A DNA stretch of 64,000 bases from Chloroflexota bacterium (GCA_022824865.1 JAJDZD010000041.1:19434-83433), one strand, 5' to 3'. Positions 1 through 9,330 are shown, counted from the stretch's first letter. Notes: generated from the sequence alone by a model not told the origin. Made by a program: numbers and translations.

Positions 1-85
1 TCATCGCCGCGGCGAAGAACCAGAGGTGGGCGACCAGTTCCGAGAGCCTGACCCAGTCGCCCTCCGAGAGTTCGCTCAGTTGCAC
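1..85 (-). CDS. N-terminal fragment of an unidentified protein (runs off the left edge)
   Basis: An open frame on the minus strand runs off the window edge. It can begin at GTG 85-83, with GGAG eight bases upstream, and gives 28 residues including SELSEGDWVRLSELVAHLWF, which read like a helical N-terminus rather than random sequence. No stop occurs in the visible part, and an upstream in-frame stop lies at 173-175. Too little is present to name a family. The start and even the coding status are tentative. Confidence 0.35.
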   Translation of the reverse strand, partial: MQLSELSEGDWVRLSELVAHLWFFAAAM

Positions 86-429
86 CCGTGCGTCTCCGTC
101 AGCAACCGGCGCGACACGTTCGGCGGCGCATGGTATCCGACCCGTGCGCCTGATGCGCGGGCGATGCGTCGATTATTGGCCCAACCGACAGAATGAGGGC
201 AGGGCAGCATCAGGCGAATTTCGTCTCCGGGCCGGGCGACAACGTGAAATGTTTCACAAATCAACCCGGACCGCAAGAAACGCTTTCGGCCCGCGGATTA
301 TGGCCAGCCCTCCGGCGCGGCCGCGCCGGTGCTGTCACAATACGCTGACCATTCGTGGCGTCCCGTCGGGCGGGCGCCACGCCCCGTTTCACTCGCGACT
401 TGACCGGGTCAGAAAGGACTCGAGTTTCC
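86..429. other. intergenic region between a possible minus-strand gene and the aldehyde dehydrogenase
   Basis: This 344-base stretch separates two divergently placed reading frames, so it probably holds promoters for both. It contains a short perfect palindrome at 244-257 (annotated separately) and the ribosome binding site AAAGGA at 413-418. I see no convincing gene, RNA or terminator in it. Confidence 0.5.
244..257. promoter_or_regulatory. candidate operator palindrome GTGAAA-TG-TTTCAC
   Basis: Six-base arms are perfect inverted repeats around a TG spacer. The shape resembles LacI-family operators (TGAAA-CG-TTTCA type), though the centre is TG rather than CG. It sits 173 bases upstream of the aldehyde dehydrogenase start, between two divergent frames. 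A binding protein is not encoded nearby, so this is only a candidate. Confidence 0.3.
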
Positions 430-1842
430 ATGAAGATGTACATCGCCGGCGCCTGGACGAACGGGCAGTCGAGCATGGACGTGCTGAATCCGTACGACGG
501 CTCCGTGGTGGACACCGTGCCGCGCGGTACCGCCGCGGACGTGGACCGCGCGCTGGATAGCGCCGTACGGGGCGCCCGAGTTATGGCCGGGCTGACCGGC
601 TTCGAGCGCTACGAGCTGCTGCACCGCACGGCCGATCTCATCAAGGCGAATGCCGAGGACCTGGCGACGCAGCTGACCCGCGAAGAGGGCAAGATCATTT
701 CCGAGGCGACGCTGGAAGTCGAGCGGGCCGCCGAGATCATCTACCTCTCCGCCGAAGAGGCCAAGCGGCTGGACGGCGAGGTCATTCCGCTCGACGGCGG
801 TCCCGGCGTCAAGGGCAAGTTCGGCTTCACCATGCGCGTCCCCTGCGGCGTAGTTGCCGCCGTGACGCCCTTCAACTTCCCGCTGCACCTCGTCTGCCAC
901 AAGGTCGGTCCCGCCCTGGCCGGCGGAAACGCCGTGGTGGTCAAGCCGGCCAGCGACACGCCGCTGATGGCGCTGCGCCTGGTCGAGCTGCTGCTCGAGG
1001 CCGGCGTGCCCGAGGAAGCCGTGCACTGCGTCACCGGCTCCGGCGCCGAAATCGGCGACGCCCTGGTGTCCGACCCGCGCGTTCGCAAGATCAGCTTCAC
1101 CGGCAGCCGCGACATCGGCGAGCGCATCTGCAAGCAGGCCGGGATCAAGAAAGTCACGATGGAACTCGGCTCCAACGCGCCGGTGATCGTGATGCCCGAC
1201 GCCGACCTGGACAAGGTCCGCACCGTCATTCCGCAGACGGCCTTCGCCAACGCCGGCCAGGTCTGCATTTCAACCCAGCGGGTGATCGCGCCGGCGCCGG
1301 TCTACGACGAGCTCGTCGAGACGCTGGTTCCCGCCGTGGCCGCCCTGTCCACCGGCGATCCGCTCGATCCCGCCACCTCCGTGGGCCCGATGATCCGGGA
1401 GTCGGACGCCGCACGCGTGGGGAACTGGATCGACGAGGCCGTCGGCGAGGGCGCCGAACTGCTGGTCGGCGGCGAGCGCTCGGGCCAACTCTTCGAGCCG
1501 ACCCTGCTGGCCGGCGTCAGCCCCGAAATGCGCGTTTCCTGCGAAGAGCTGTTCGGCCCGGCCATGGGCGTGACCCGCGTGGACGACGTGGACCAGGCCA
1601 TCGACCTGGCCAACGACTCGATCTACGGCCTGAGCGCGGCGATCTTCACCCAGGACATCGACACGGCGATGCGCTTCGCCCGCAGCGTCGACTCAGGCAA
1701 CATCCACATCAACTGGGGCAGCCAGTGGCGCACCGACCTGATGCCCTACGGCGGCCTGAAGGACAGCGGCATGGGCAAGGAAGGTCCCAAGTACGCGGTC
1801 GAGGAGATGACCGAGTACAAGCTGGTGGTCATTCACGACTGA
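430..1842 (+). CDS. NAD(P)-dependent aldehyde dehydrogenase
   Basis: Cytosolic oxidation of an aldehyde to its acid or acyl derivative; the substrate cannot be told. The 470-residue length is normal for the family. Motifs in order are NFPLH near residue 150, the coenzyme-binding FTGSRDIG segment, the general base Glu245 in MELGS and the nucleophile Cys279 in GQVCIS. The usual ELGG reads ELGS here. The start at ATG 430 is chosen because MKMYIAGAW matches the family N-terminus and AAAGGA lies at 413-418; the frame stays open upstream but without such a site. It converges on the MFS gene with a 10-base tail overlap. The lactaldehyde/succinate-semialdehyde/GapN branch is the likely one, by inference only. 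Confidence 0.93.
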   Translation: MKMYIAGAWTNGQSSMDVLNPYDGSVVDTVPRGTAADVDRALDSAVRGARVMAGLTGFERYELLHRTADLIKANAEDLATQLTREEGKIISEATLEVERAAEIIYLSAEEAKRLDGEVIPLDGGPGVKGKFGFTMRVPCGVVAAVTPFNFPLHLVCHKVGPALAGGNAVVVKPASDTPLMALRLVELLLEAGVPEEAVHCVTGSGAEIGDALVSDPRVRKISFTGSRDIGERICKQAGIKKVTMELGSNAPVIVMPDADLDKVRTVIPQTAFANAGQVCISTQRVIAPAPVYDELVETLVPAVAALSTGDPLDPATSVGPMIRESDAARVGNWIDEAVGEGAELLVGGERSGQLFEPTLLAGVSPEMRVSCEELFGPAMGVTRVDDVDQAIDLANDSIYGLSAAIFTQDIDTAMRFARSVDSGNIHINWGSQWRTDLMPYGGLKDSGMGKEGPKYAVEEMTEYKLVVIHD

Positions 1843-3071
1843 ACCGCACCGCGAACCCGAAGTCGGCTAATCGCCACAAGGGACGCCACGCCGGCCGCCG
1901 CGCCCGCCCAGAACAACAGGGCGGGCGCGGCGTCTCCGGCGGCAATGGCCAGTAACGCGGCGATTGCCACCCCGATGGAGTAGGCTGTCGAGTCGATGGC
2001 CATCGCCTGGCCCAGCCGGCCGTGCGGGGTCACGTCGGCCGCCAGCGCCACGATCAGTCCCTGGAACACGCTCTGCGTGAACGCATAGGGCACCCACAAC
2101 GCCAGCAGCGCGCCGAACGCGTCGATCTGGCCGTAGACGGCCGTGTTGACGGCACCCACCGCCAATGCAACCGCCAACGCGCCGCGCCGACCCCAGCGGT
2201 CCGAGAGCGCCCCGACCGCCACCTGTGCGCTGGCCCCGCCCACGGCTGATAGAAACACCAGCCACCCAACCGCCGTCAGGTCGCCGCCCGCGTCCACCAG
2301 CTTCGGCCCGGCCAGGATGATGAACGCGCCGTACGTCACGGTCGTGCAGGCGCGGATGAACGCCAGAATTCGAATTGCCGGCACTCGCGTGAGCTGAAGC
2401 AGTTCGCTTAGCTTGACTTTGCTGGCGCGCGGCGCCGCTGGAACGGCCGGCAGCACTGTCAGCGCCGCCAGCGCGGCCGCGCCGATAGTCACGGCCGCGA
2501 CCAGCGCGAAAACCCGAAACCCAAAGGCATTCGCCAGCACGCCAAGGGCCAGTCCCCCGAGTCCGGGCGCCACCCCAACCGTGAAGCTGACCAGCGACGA
2601 CGCCAGCCCGCGTCGCGCCGCCGGCGCCACCTGCATGGCATAGGTTTGCGACGCCGACCAGTGCAGCCCCAGCGCCAGGCCACCGAACGGCGCCGCCACG
2701 ATGAAGAGGCCCAGGTCTGGCGTAAAGATCATCACGGCCACGAGGACGCACAGTCCGGCCAGGCCTAGCGCGTACGTCCGCTGGCTGCCGAACCGGGCGA
2801 TGGGCACGGAAGCAAAGATCCCCAGCACCGCCCGAGCGCCGTGCATGGCCACCAGCAGCACGCCCGCGCCGGCCACGCCGCGCCCCAGGTCGTCGCGAAT
2901 GAACAGCGACAGGAAATTGACGACCGGCAGCCAGCCGGCCACGCCCAACCCCATGATCGCGATCAGCGTGACGAAGCGTCGCGATCCCAGGCGCGTCGGC
3001 GGATCAAACGCCTGGCTGGTCGCCGCGCTCCCCAATTCGAGTCTCCGTCGTTGGCGCCGCCGAGATTCCAT
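1833..3071 (-). CDS. MFS family transporter
   Basis: Inner-membrane secondary transporter of 412 residues, the standard length for a twelve-helix major facilitator. Hydrophobic segments begin at VTLIAIMGLGVAGWL about residue 33 and continue through the C-terminus. The typical loop motif with Asp and Arg appears as GALSDRWGRRGAL in the second half, matching the conserved cytoplasmic loop of MFS drug/metabolite exporters. An N-terminal Arg-rich stretch (MESRRRQRRR) should stay in the cytosol. The substrate is unknown. It is transcribed toward the aldehyde dehydrogenase and overlaps its end by 10 bases, so the two are not one operon. Confidence 0.9.
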   Translation of the reverse strand: MESRRRQRRRLELGSAATSQAFDPPTRLGSRRFVTLIAIMGLGVAGWLPVVNFLSLFIRDDLGRGVAGAGVLLVAMHGARAVLGIFASVPIARFGSQRTYALGLAGLCVLVAVMIFTPDLGLFIVAAPFGGLALGLHWSASQTYAMQVAPAARRGLASSLVSFTVGVAPGLGGLALGVLANAFGFRVFALVAAVTIGAAALAALTVLPAVPAAPRASKVKLSELLQLTRVPAIRILAFIRACTTVTYGAFIILAGPKLVDAGGDLTAVGWLVFLSAVGGASAQVAVGALSDRWGRRGALAVALAVGAVNTAVYGQIDAFGALLALWVPYAFTQSVFQGLIVALAADVTPHGRLGQAMAIDSTAYSIGVAIAALLAIAAGDAAPALLFWAGAAAGVASLVAISRLRVRGAVQS

Positions 3072-3268
3072 CCCAGGGCGGCGTCGGGCGCGCGAACCGT
3101 AGCAGCCCCTCGAGTCGCCTGCCCGCCCGGGCTGTTGACGGCCGGCCGAACGCGACGGTAACGGAAATCACCGTGACGGTCCGGCAGCGGCCCGTTCGCG
3201 CCTAGAATCCAGGCAGAGCGTCGTGACGCCCCGGGAGTATCGCGCTGGAGGCACTGGGCCGATTCACG

Positions 3269-5440
3269 GTGCGTTGGCGCTGGCCCATCATCGCCGCCTG
3301 GTTACTTGCCGCGGCGCTCTCACTCCTGGCTCTACCCCAGGTTGGATCCATCCTGCGCGCCGGTGGATTTTCCGCCGACGGCATCGAGTCGCAAGAGGCC
3401 TTCGACCGCTACGAAGAGGACTTCGGCGCCGTTGGCTCCCCTATCCAGATCGCCTTTCACCACGACGAATGGCTGGTTACGGACGAGGCATTCGCGGACG
3501 AGGCGGCTCGCGTTCTGGCGCCATTGGCGGCCTTGCCGGACGTCATGCGGGTTTCGACCTTCCAGGACAACCCCACCCAGATCGCCCCGGACGGCCATAC
3601 CGCGTACACCACGCTGTTCTTCGACCTGCACCCGGACGTAGCTCACCGCATCGTGCCCGAGCTTCGCGGGCGGCTGGCGCCGTCGGACCTCGACGTGCAC
3701 ATCGCCGGGTCGCCCGTCTACTACTCGGACATCCAGACCCTCAGCGAAGCCGACCTGCAGCGGGCCGAAACCGTGGGTCTGCCGTTCGCCCTGATCGTGC
3801 TGGTGCTGGTCTTCGGGTCCGTGGTCGCGGCCGGCATTCCCGTGCTGGCTGGCGGCGCCAGCGTAGTCGTCGGCCTGGCGCTGCTCTGGCTGTTCGGCCA
3901 GCAGGTCGGCTTTTCAATCTTTGCTCTAAACGTCGTGACGCTGGTGGGATTGGGCCTCGGCGCCGACTACTCGCTCATCCTCGTCAGCCGCTTCCGCGAG
4001 GAACTGGCCGCCGGTCAGTCCGTCCAGGACGCGGTGCCGCGCACGGTGGCGACCGCCGGAAAAGCCGTGGTGTTTTCCGGGGCGGCGGTCCTGACGGGGC
4101 TCGCGTCCCTGATGGTGTTTGAGTTCATGATGCTGCGCTCCATCGGCGCCGGCGGCGCGCTGGTCGTGTTGATCGCCGTCGCGGCCGCCACGACCTTCGT
4201 GCCGGCCCTGCTGTCGGTGCTGGGTCCGCGCGTCAACATGTGGCGCGGCTGGCGGCCGGCGGTCGGTCCGCGTAACGGGTGGGCGCGGCTGGCTCGGGCG
4301 GTCATGCGGCGGCCCTTGCCGATTTTCCTGGGCGTCTCCGCATTCCTCGTAGTGCTTGGCCTGCCGTTCCTGCACGTTCGCCTCAACGCGCCGGACGCGA
4401 GGGTGCTGACGCCCGACTCGCCGTCCCGCGTGGCCTATGAATTCCTGCGGGATGAATTCGGCGAAGGCCACCAGACGCCGCTGTTCCTCGTGGCGCGCTT
4501 CCCCGAGGGCGCGCTCGCGCCTGAAGCCGTAGCCGCGCAGCACGACCTCACGCGCGCACTGGAAGCGGATCCGCGCGTCGCCAGGGTCGGCGGCATCACC
4601 GCCATCGATCCGCGAATCACGCTCGAGCAATACCAACTGCTCTACCGCTACGCGCCTGGAATCGGCGACCCCTGGGCCAGGGCGCTTGCCGAGACGTTCA
4701 CCCGCGAGAACGCCGCCTTCATGCTGGTTGAGCCCAGCGTGCCGTCAACCTCGCCCGAAGCCGAAGGCCTGGTTGAGGCCATCCGCGCCTACCGCGACGC
4801 CAACGGGCTCGACCTGTTGGTCGGCGGCGGCGCGGCTGGACTCAAGGACTTCGTCGACCGGCTCTACACCGACTTCCCCAAGGCCGTACTGCTGATCCTG
4901 GTGATCACCTACGTGGTGCTGGCCGTGCTATTCCGGTCGGTCGTGTTGCCGCTCAAGGCGGTCCTTCTGAACGTGCTGAGCCTGCTCGCCAGCTTCGGCG
5001 CGCTGGTGCTGGTGTTCCAGGACGGCTGGCTCTCGAACGTGCTGCGCTTCGAGCCGCTCGGCTACATCGACTCCCTGTTGCCCGTCGTTCTGTTCGCCAT
5101 GCTCTTCGGATTGAGCATGGACTACGAGGTGTTTCTGCTCTCCCGCGTCAAGGAAGCGCACGACGAAGGCCGCTCCAACACCGAGAGCGTGGCCATCGGC
5201 ATGGAACGCAGCGGCCGCGTCGTAACCAGCGCGGCGCTGGTCGTCATTGCCGTCTGCCTGGCGTTCGTAACGGCCGACATCGTCCTCATCAAGGCGCTGG
5301 GCCTGGGTGCGGCCATCGCCGTGTTCGTGGACGCCGCCATCGTGCGCGCCCTGCTGGTGCCGGCCACGATGCACCTGCTGGGCCGCTGGAACTGGTGGGC
5401 GCCGTCATTGCGCCGGCCGAGACTTCGGGCATCGACATGA
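3269..5440 (+). CDS. MMPL/RND family transporter
   Basis: Inner-membrane exporter of the RND superfamily, MMPL branch (known members export lipids and other hydrophobic molecules using the proton gradient). The 723 residues have the duplicated plan: an N-terminal helix, a periplasmic loop (about 30-170), a helix bundle with GLGADYSLILVSRF near residue 235, a second periplasmic loop (about 390-540), and a second bundle with FGLSMDYEVFLLSR near 620. The two Asp-Tyr pairs mark the proton-relay helices. The start is GTG 3269, giving MRWRWPIIAAW; the frame remains open upstream (LEALGRFT) but no good start codon is present there. It overlaps the next lipoprotein gene by ATGA, implying coupled translation. 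Confidence 0.93.
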   Translation: MRWRWPIIAAWLLAAALSLLALPQVGSILRAGGFSADGIESQEAFDRYEEDFGAVGSPIQIAFHHDEWLVTDEAFADEAARVLAPLAALPDVMRVSTFQDNPTQIAPDGHTAYTTLFFDLHPDVAHRIVPELRGRLAPSDLDVHIAGSPVYYSDIQTLSEADLQRAETVGLPFALIVLVLVFGSVVAAGIPVLAGGASVVVGLALLWLFGQQVGFSIFALNVVTLVGLGLGADYSLILVSRFREELAAGQSVQDAVPRTVATAGKAVVFSGAAVLTGLASLMVFEFMMLRSIGAGGALVVLIAVAAATTFVPALLSVLGPRVNMWRGWRPAVGPRNGWARLARAVMRRPLPIFLGVSAFLVVLGLPFLHVRLNAPDARVLTPDSPSRVAYEFLRDEFGEGHQTPLFLVARFPEGALAPEAVAAQHDLTRALEADPRVARVGGITAIDPRITLEQYQLLYRYAPGIGDPWARALAETFTRENAAFMLVEPSVPSTSPEAEGLVEAIRAYRDANGLDLLVGGGAAGLKDFVDRLYTDFPKAVLLILVITYVVLAVLFRSVVLPLKAVLLNVLSLLASFGALVLVFQDGWLSNVLRFEPLGYIDSLLPVVLFAMLFGLSMDYEVFLLSRVKEAHDEGRSNTESVAIGMERSGRVVTSAALVVIAVCLAFVTADIVLIKALGLGAAIAVFVDAAIVRALLVPATMHLLGRWNWWAPSLRRPRLRAST

Positions 5441-6498
5441 TTCGTCGCGCCACGTGCCTGGTTCTGGTGGCGGTCTTGCTTGCGGCCTGCGGAGTAGTCG
5501 CGCCGCCGCTGCCCGAGCCGCCGCCGAACCAATTCGATGCCTCCGCGCTGCCCCCCATCGATCTGCCGCGCGACGACGCCCCGCACGCCAACCTGACCGA
5601 GTGGTGGTACGTCAGCGGCCATCTGCGGACGGCTGAAGGCGACCCCTTCGGATTCGAGTTCGCCCTGTTCCAATCAGTCCGTGCAGGCGCCCCGCCGGGA
5701 TACGCCGCGCACTTTGCCGTCACCGACGTCGGCCGCCAGCGCTTCCACTTCGGCGAGCGCACGGAGGTGGCCGACCTCTTCGAGACGCGGCCTGCCCAGC
5801 CAACCGGCCTCGACCTCTCCGTGGAGGGCTGGACCCTGCGCGACGTTCCGGGAGGCTTTTCCATATCCGCCGGCCTCGACGCTGTCGCGCTCCAGGTGGA
5901 ACTCATTCCCTCCAAGCCGGCCGCCATCCACAACGAGAACGGCATCCTGGACTTCTCGCCGTACGGCTGGAGCTACTACTACTCCTACACCCGGGCCGCC
6001 GTCCGCGGCGTTCTGCTGGACCGGGGCCTGCCGCGGCCGGTGACCGGCACCGCCTGGATCGACCACCAGTGGGGCGACTTCATCTCCGTCACGTCCGGCG
6101 GCTGGGACTGGTACAGCGTGCAGCTGGCTGACGGACGCGACTTCACCGCCTCCGTCGTCCGCGACGAGTTCGGCGTCACCCTGTTGCGGTACGGCACCCT
6201 GGTCGGCCCCGCTGGCGAAACGAGGCACCTGCGCGCCGACGAACTGGAGGTCCGAGCCACTGGCCGCTGGACCAGTCCGCACACGGGCGTTGTCTATCCG
6301 TCAGGCTGGACGATCTCGGTACCCGGTGAAGATCTGCGCTTGCGCCTGGAACCATTGCTCCGTGACCAGGAACTCGACACCCGTGCCAGCACCGGCGTGG
6401 TCTATTGGGAAGGCGCCGTCCACGTCAGCGGTGACAATGGCGAGGCTGGCCTGGGCTACGTGGAACTGACCGGCTACGGGCCGCCGCCTTCGGCGTGA
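5437..6498 (+). CDS. AttH/CrtC-like lipocalin-domain lipoprotein
   Basis: Predicted lipoprotein of 353 residues of the AttH/CrtC superfamily (lipocalin-like carotenoid hydratases and secreted 'predicted hydrolase' proteins). The N-terminus has a signal peptide and a lipobox LLAAC with Cys at about residue 18. The family signature TEWWYVSGHL follows at about 50, and WIDHQWGDF and WDWYSVQL mark the second barrel. The ATG at 5437 overlaps the MMPL stop as ATGA. Known AttH proteins accompany the AttEFG ABC exporter; pairing with an MMPL pump suggests a periplasmic or outer-face partner for a hydrophobic cargo, which is inference. Catalytic activity cannot be claimed. Confidence 0.85.
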   Translation: MIRRATCLVLVAVLLAACGVVAPPLPEPPPNQFDASALPPIDLPRDDAPHANLTEWWYVSGHLRTAEGDPFGFEFALFQSVRAGAPPGYAAHFAVTDVGRQRFHFGERTEVADLFETRPAQPTGLDLSVEGWTLRDVPGGFSISAGLDAVALQVELIPSKPAAIHNENGILDFSPYGWSYYYSYTRAAVRGVLLDRGLPRPVTGTAWIDHQWGDFISVTSGGWDWYSVQLADGRDFTASVVRDEFGVTLLRYGTLVGPAGETRHLRADELEVRATGRWTSPHTGVVYPSGWTISVPGEDLRLRLEPLLRDQELDTRASTGVVYWEGAVHVSGDNGEAGLGYVELTGYGPPPSA

Positions 6499-6553
6499 GT
6501 CCGTCGTCCGGCGTACTATCGACAGCCGCGCTGAATTGACGGAATCCAGAAAC

Positions 6554-7624
6554 ATGTCCGCTCGCCAAGCTCGCATCGGCGTCATAGGCGCCGGCTGGTG
6601 GTCCACCTACACGCACATTCCGGGACTCATCGAGAACCCCCACGCCCACCTGGCTGCCATCTGCGACCGCAGCGAGGAGGCCTGCGAGCGCGCCACCACG
6701 GCCTTCCCCGGTGCGGCCGCCTACGTGGACGTCGAAACCATGCTTGCCGAAACCGAGCTTGACGGCGTGGTCATCGCTATTCCGCATGCCGCCCACTACG
6801 ACGTGGCGGCGCGCTGCCTGGACGCCGGTCTCAACGTCATGTTGGAAAAGCCCATGGTGCTGACGGCCAAGCACGCCGCCGACTTGATTCGACGCGCCGA
6901 GGCTCAGGCCGTGGAACTCATCATCGGCTACCCCTGGCACTTCACCCGCACGGCCGTCCGTGCCCGTGAGGTCCTGGGTTCTGGCGAGCTCGGTGCCATC
7001 CAGCATGTCGTCTGCACTTTTTCGTCGATGGTGGTCGAGTTCTACCGGGGCAACGATGCGGCCTATCAGCCGGTATTCGACTGGACGGTCGCCGGACCTG
7101 GCGACGTGTATGCCCGCCCCGAGCTATCCGGCGGGGGCCAGGGGCACCTGCAGATCACCCACTCGTCGGGTCTTATGTTCTTCGTGACCGGTCTGCGCCT
7201 GCGGCGAGTTAGCGCCCTGATGAACTCGTTCGACGTGCCAGTCGACCTCGTGGACGCAATGACGGTCGAATTCGAAGGCGGCGCCTTGGGCGTCGTGTCC
7301 AGCACCGGCAATGTGCCCGTGGGCGACGCCGGCCAGCTGGACGTACGCGCCTACTGCGAACACGGCTATGTGCTGCTGGACGCGATCGCTGGTGCGCTGG
7401 AGATCCACCGCCGCGACGGGTCCATCGAGCGCGACCAACTGTCCGCCGACGATACTTACCCTCGCTTCGCGACAGCCGCCAACCTGGTGGACGTGTGCCT
7501 GGGCCGCGAGCCCAACGGTTCGCCGGCCGAGTTCGGGCATCGTTCCGTTGAACTGCTGGATGCCGCCTATCGGTCAGCCGCGAACGACGGTCGCATGGTT
7601 GAGGTCAGCAATCTCTACGCCTGA
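6554..7624 (+). CDS. Gfo/Idh/MocA family oxidoreductase
   Basis: NAD(P)-dependent dehydrogenase, usually acting on sugars or cyclitols, in the cytosol. The 356 residues start with a Rossmann motif RIGVIGAGWWSTYTH, followed by the family EKP motif (MLEKPMVLTAKHA, near residue 100), then the alpha/beta C-terminal substrate domain. The ATG at 6554 places the GxGxxG at residues 7-16 as expected; a TTG at 6536 is less likely. The gene follows the AttH-like gene by 55 bases and overlaps the downstream small HesB-like frame. The exact substrate is unknown. Confidence 0.9.
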   Translation: MSARQARIGVIGAGWWSTYTHIPGLIENPHAHLAAICDRSEEACERATTAFPGAAAYVDVETMLAETELDGVVIAIPHAAHYDVAARCLDAGLNVMLEKPMVLTAKHAADLIRRAEAQAVELIIGYPWHFTRTAVRAREVLGSGELGAIQHVVCTFSSMVVEFYRGNDAAYQPVFDWTVAGPGDVYARPELSGGGQGHLQITHSSGLMFFVTGLRLRRVSALMNSFDVPVDLVDAMTVEFEGGALGVVSSTGNVPVGDAGQLDVRAYCEHGYVLLDAIAGALEIHRRDGSIERDQLSADDTYPRFATAANLVDVCLGREPNGSPAEFGHRSVELLDAAYRSAANDGRMVEVSNLYA

Positions 7625-7949
7625 GCCGGCAGACGAGCCCTCAACCGTCGCCGGCGAGCTCACGGTCACGCCTGAGGCCGCCCTCGCCCTTCACACGGCG
7701 CTGCAGGACGGCAACGGGAGCGAGGATCTGGTCCGCGCTATCCGAATCTCGCTCGATACATCCAACCGGATGCGGCTGTCCGTAAGCGACATCTGGGAGG
7801 GCGACCGCAAAGTCGTATTCGACGGTCAAGTCATCCTGGTAGCGGAGCCGGAGGTGGCCGACGCCCTGGCCGGACGCACGCTGGCCATTCAAACCACGGG
7901 TGGACGAGCCGGCTTCACGCTCCGACCGACACGCGACGCGGAGGCCTAG
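7599..7949 (+). CDS. small HesB/IscA-like protein lacking the cysteine motif
   Basis: About 116 residues with the layout of an A-type iron-sulfur carrier fold: LTVTPEAALALHTAL at the N-terminus, a central beta region, and QVILVAEPEVADALAG then a C-terminal strand. The three conserved cysteines that bind iron-sulfur clusters in IscA/HesB proteins are absent, so a cluster-carrier role is not supported. The only usable start before the domain is TTG 7599, inside the end of the oxidoreductase gene (24-base overlap). Its stop overlaps the convergent TlpA gene by four bases. Assignment is by fold-like resemblance and is moderate. Confidence 0.55.
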   Translation: MRSAISTPEPADEPSTVAGELTVTPEAALALHTALQDGNGSEDLVRAIRISLDTSNRMRLSVSDIWEGDRKVVFDGQVILVAEPEVADALAGRTLAIQTTGGRAGFTLRPTRDAEA

Positions 7950-8590
7950 GCCGGCGCGGCGGCCAGCACCGGCGCGAGCAGTTCGTCAAGTTCTTCGTCG
8001 GTCAGCGGACCTACCCAGCGGCGCACCAGCACGCCCTGGCGGTCAATCACAAAGGTCTCGGGTAAGCCGGTCACGCCGAACTCGACCGGAATCAGTCGCG
8101 TGGCGTCTTCGGCATTCGGATAGGTCACGCCCATCTCGTTGAGAAACTCGATGGCCGCGGCCTCGTCGTCCCAGACGTCGATGCCCAGGAGGGTCACGCC
8201 GGCGGACTCCAGGCGCTCGGCGGCCCGCTGCAGCACGGGCGCTTCCACGCGGCACGGCGGGCACCACGTGGCCCAGAAATTCAATACAACGATCCGCCCG
8301 CGATAGTCCGACAGTTGAATCCGCTGCCCGTCAAACGACGTCAGCACAAAGTCGGGCGCGGGTCGCGGACGGACGTCCGTGGCGCGGCCGATCGAGATGA
8401 TCCCCAGGCCGCTCCTCTCGTTTCCGCCCCGCATAACCAGCCCGATTACCACGATCAACGCCACCAGCGCCGCCACGCCGGCGATCGCCGCCGCGAGCTG
8501 CGGCGCCGTAAGCCGCTGAGGCTGAGTCGGTTCCACCGGCTGGCTGCTCCTGAATCGTGATCCGTGCCGTCCGTCGGCGAATTCGAGCAT
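7946..8590 (-). CDS. membrane-anchored TlpA-type thiol-disulfide oxidoreductase
   Basis: Thioredoxin-fold protein of 214 residues acting outside the membrane. A cytosolic N-terminus of about 35 residues precedes one hydrophobic anchor (LAAAIAGVAALVALIVVIGL), then the domain APDFVLTSFDGQ, the redox centre WCPPC at about residue 120, and a cis-Pro region TGLPETFVIDRQG. This matches ResA/TlpA proteins that reduce apocytochrome c or other secreted disulfides. The gene is divergent from the second TlpA-like gene and CcdA, which would supply electrons. Start ATG 8590. Confidence 0.92.
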   Translation of the reverse strand: MLEFADGRHGSRFRSSQPVEPTQPQRLTAPQLAAAIAGVAALVALIVVIGLVMRGGNERSGLGIISIGRATDVRPRPAPDFVLTSFDGQRIQLSDYRGRIVVLNFWATWCPPCRVEAPVLQRAAERLESAGVTLLGIDVWDDEAAAIEFLNEMGVTYPNAEDATRLIPVEFGVTGLPETFVIDRQGVLVRRWVGPLTDEELDELLAPVLAAAPA

Positions 8591-8700
8591 AGCCGCGACG
8601 CAATCTGGCCGCTTGTGTAGGCGATTTCACCACCGCAGACTCGCGTTGCCCCGCAGAATGTTTGAATAATTGCCTACGGGCAGCACTCGGGGCGGACTGC

Positions 8701-9318
8701 ATGCGCGCACGCCGGAGCGAAGTGGGGCGACGTCGGGTATTGGCCGGTATCGGCGTGGGGGTGATTCTCACGGCCTGCGGCGAGACCGCTGTTTCCGAAT
8801 CCACGCCTGCACCGACAACGGCGGCCTCGACCGACGTCTCCGGCTTTCCCGCGGGCGAGGCGCGCCCCGCGCCCGACTTCTCCTTCGAGGCCTACCAGGG
8901 GGCGGACCTGGTTGGCGGCGAAACCGTCCAGTTCAGCCAGATCCTCGCGGCCGGTAAGCCGGTGGTCCTCAACTTCTGGGCGGCGCAATGCCCCCCCTGC
9001 CGGGTGGAAATGCCGGAGTTCGATCACGCGTGGCAGGCGGCCAGGGACCGCGTGTTGCTGGTGGGTTTGGACGTTGGCCCGCTCATAAACCTCGGGACGC
9101 GCGCCGAGGGGGAGGCGCTGGCCCAGGAGTTGGGCGTAACCTACCCCGTGGGAACCACGTCGGACGCTACCGTCATGCAGCGATACCAGGTCTTGGGCAT
9201 GCCCTCCACCCTGTTCATCACGACGCAGTCCCAGATCGTTCGCCAGTGGACAGGCAGCCTGGACGAGGCGGCGCTGAACGACCTGATCGACGAGCTGCTT
9301 CAGGCCTCCGGAGGCTGA
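8701..9318 (+). CDS. TlpA-type thioredoxin-like lipoprotein
   Basis: A 205-residue extracytoplasmic thiol oxidoreductase. The N-terminus carries a twin-Arg-rich stretch GRRRVLAG followed by a lipobox ILTAC, so it should be a lipoprotein. The thioredoxin domain shows APDFSFEAYQG, the active site QCPPC and the cis-Pro segment LGMPSTLFIT. Compared with typical TlpA the WC of WCPPC is QC here (AAQCPPC). The ATG 8701 is chosen over ATG 8662 because it places the signal peptide directly at the N-terminus. It is 12 bases upstream of ccdA and likely works with it. Confidence 0.9.
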   Translation: MRARRSEVGRRRVLAGIGVGVILTACGETAVSESTPAPTTAASTDVSGFPAGEARPAPDFSFEAYQGADLVGGETVQFSQILAAGKPVVLNFWAAQCPPCRVEMPEFDHAWQAARDRVLLVGLDVGPLINLGTRAEGEALAQELGVTYPVGTTSDATVMQRYQVLGMPSTLFITTQSQIVRQWTGSLDEAALNDLIDELLQASGG

Positions 9319-9330
9319 GGTGACCGCGCC

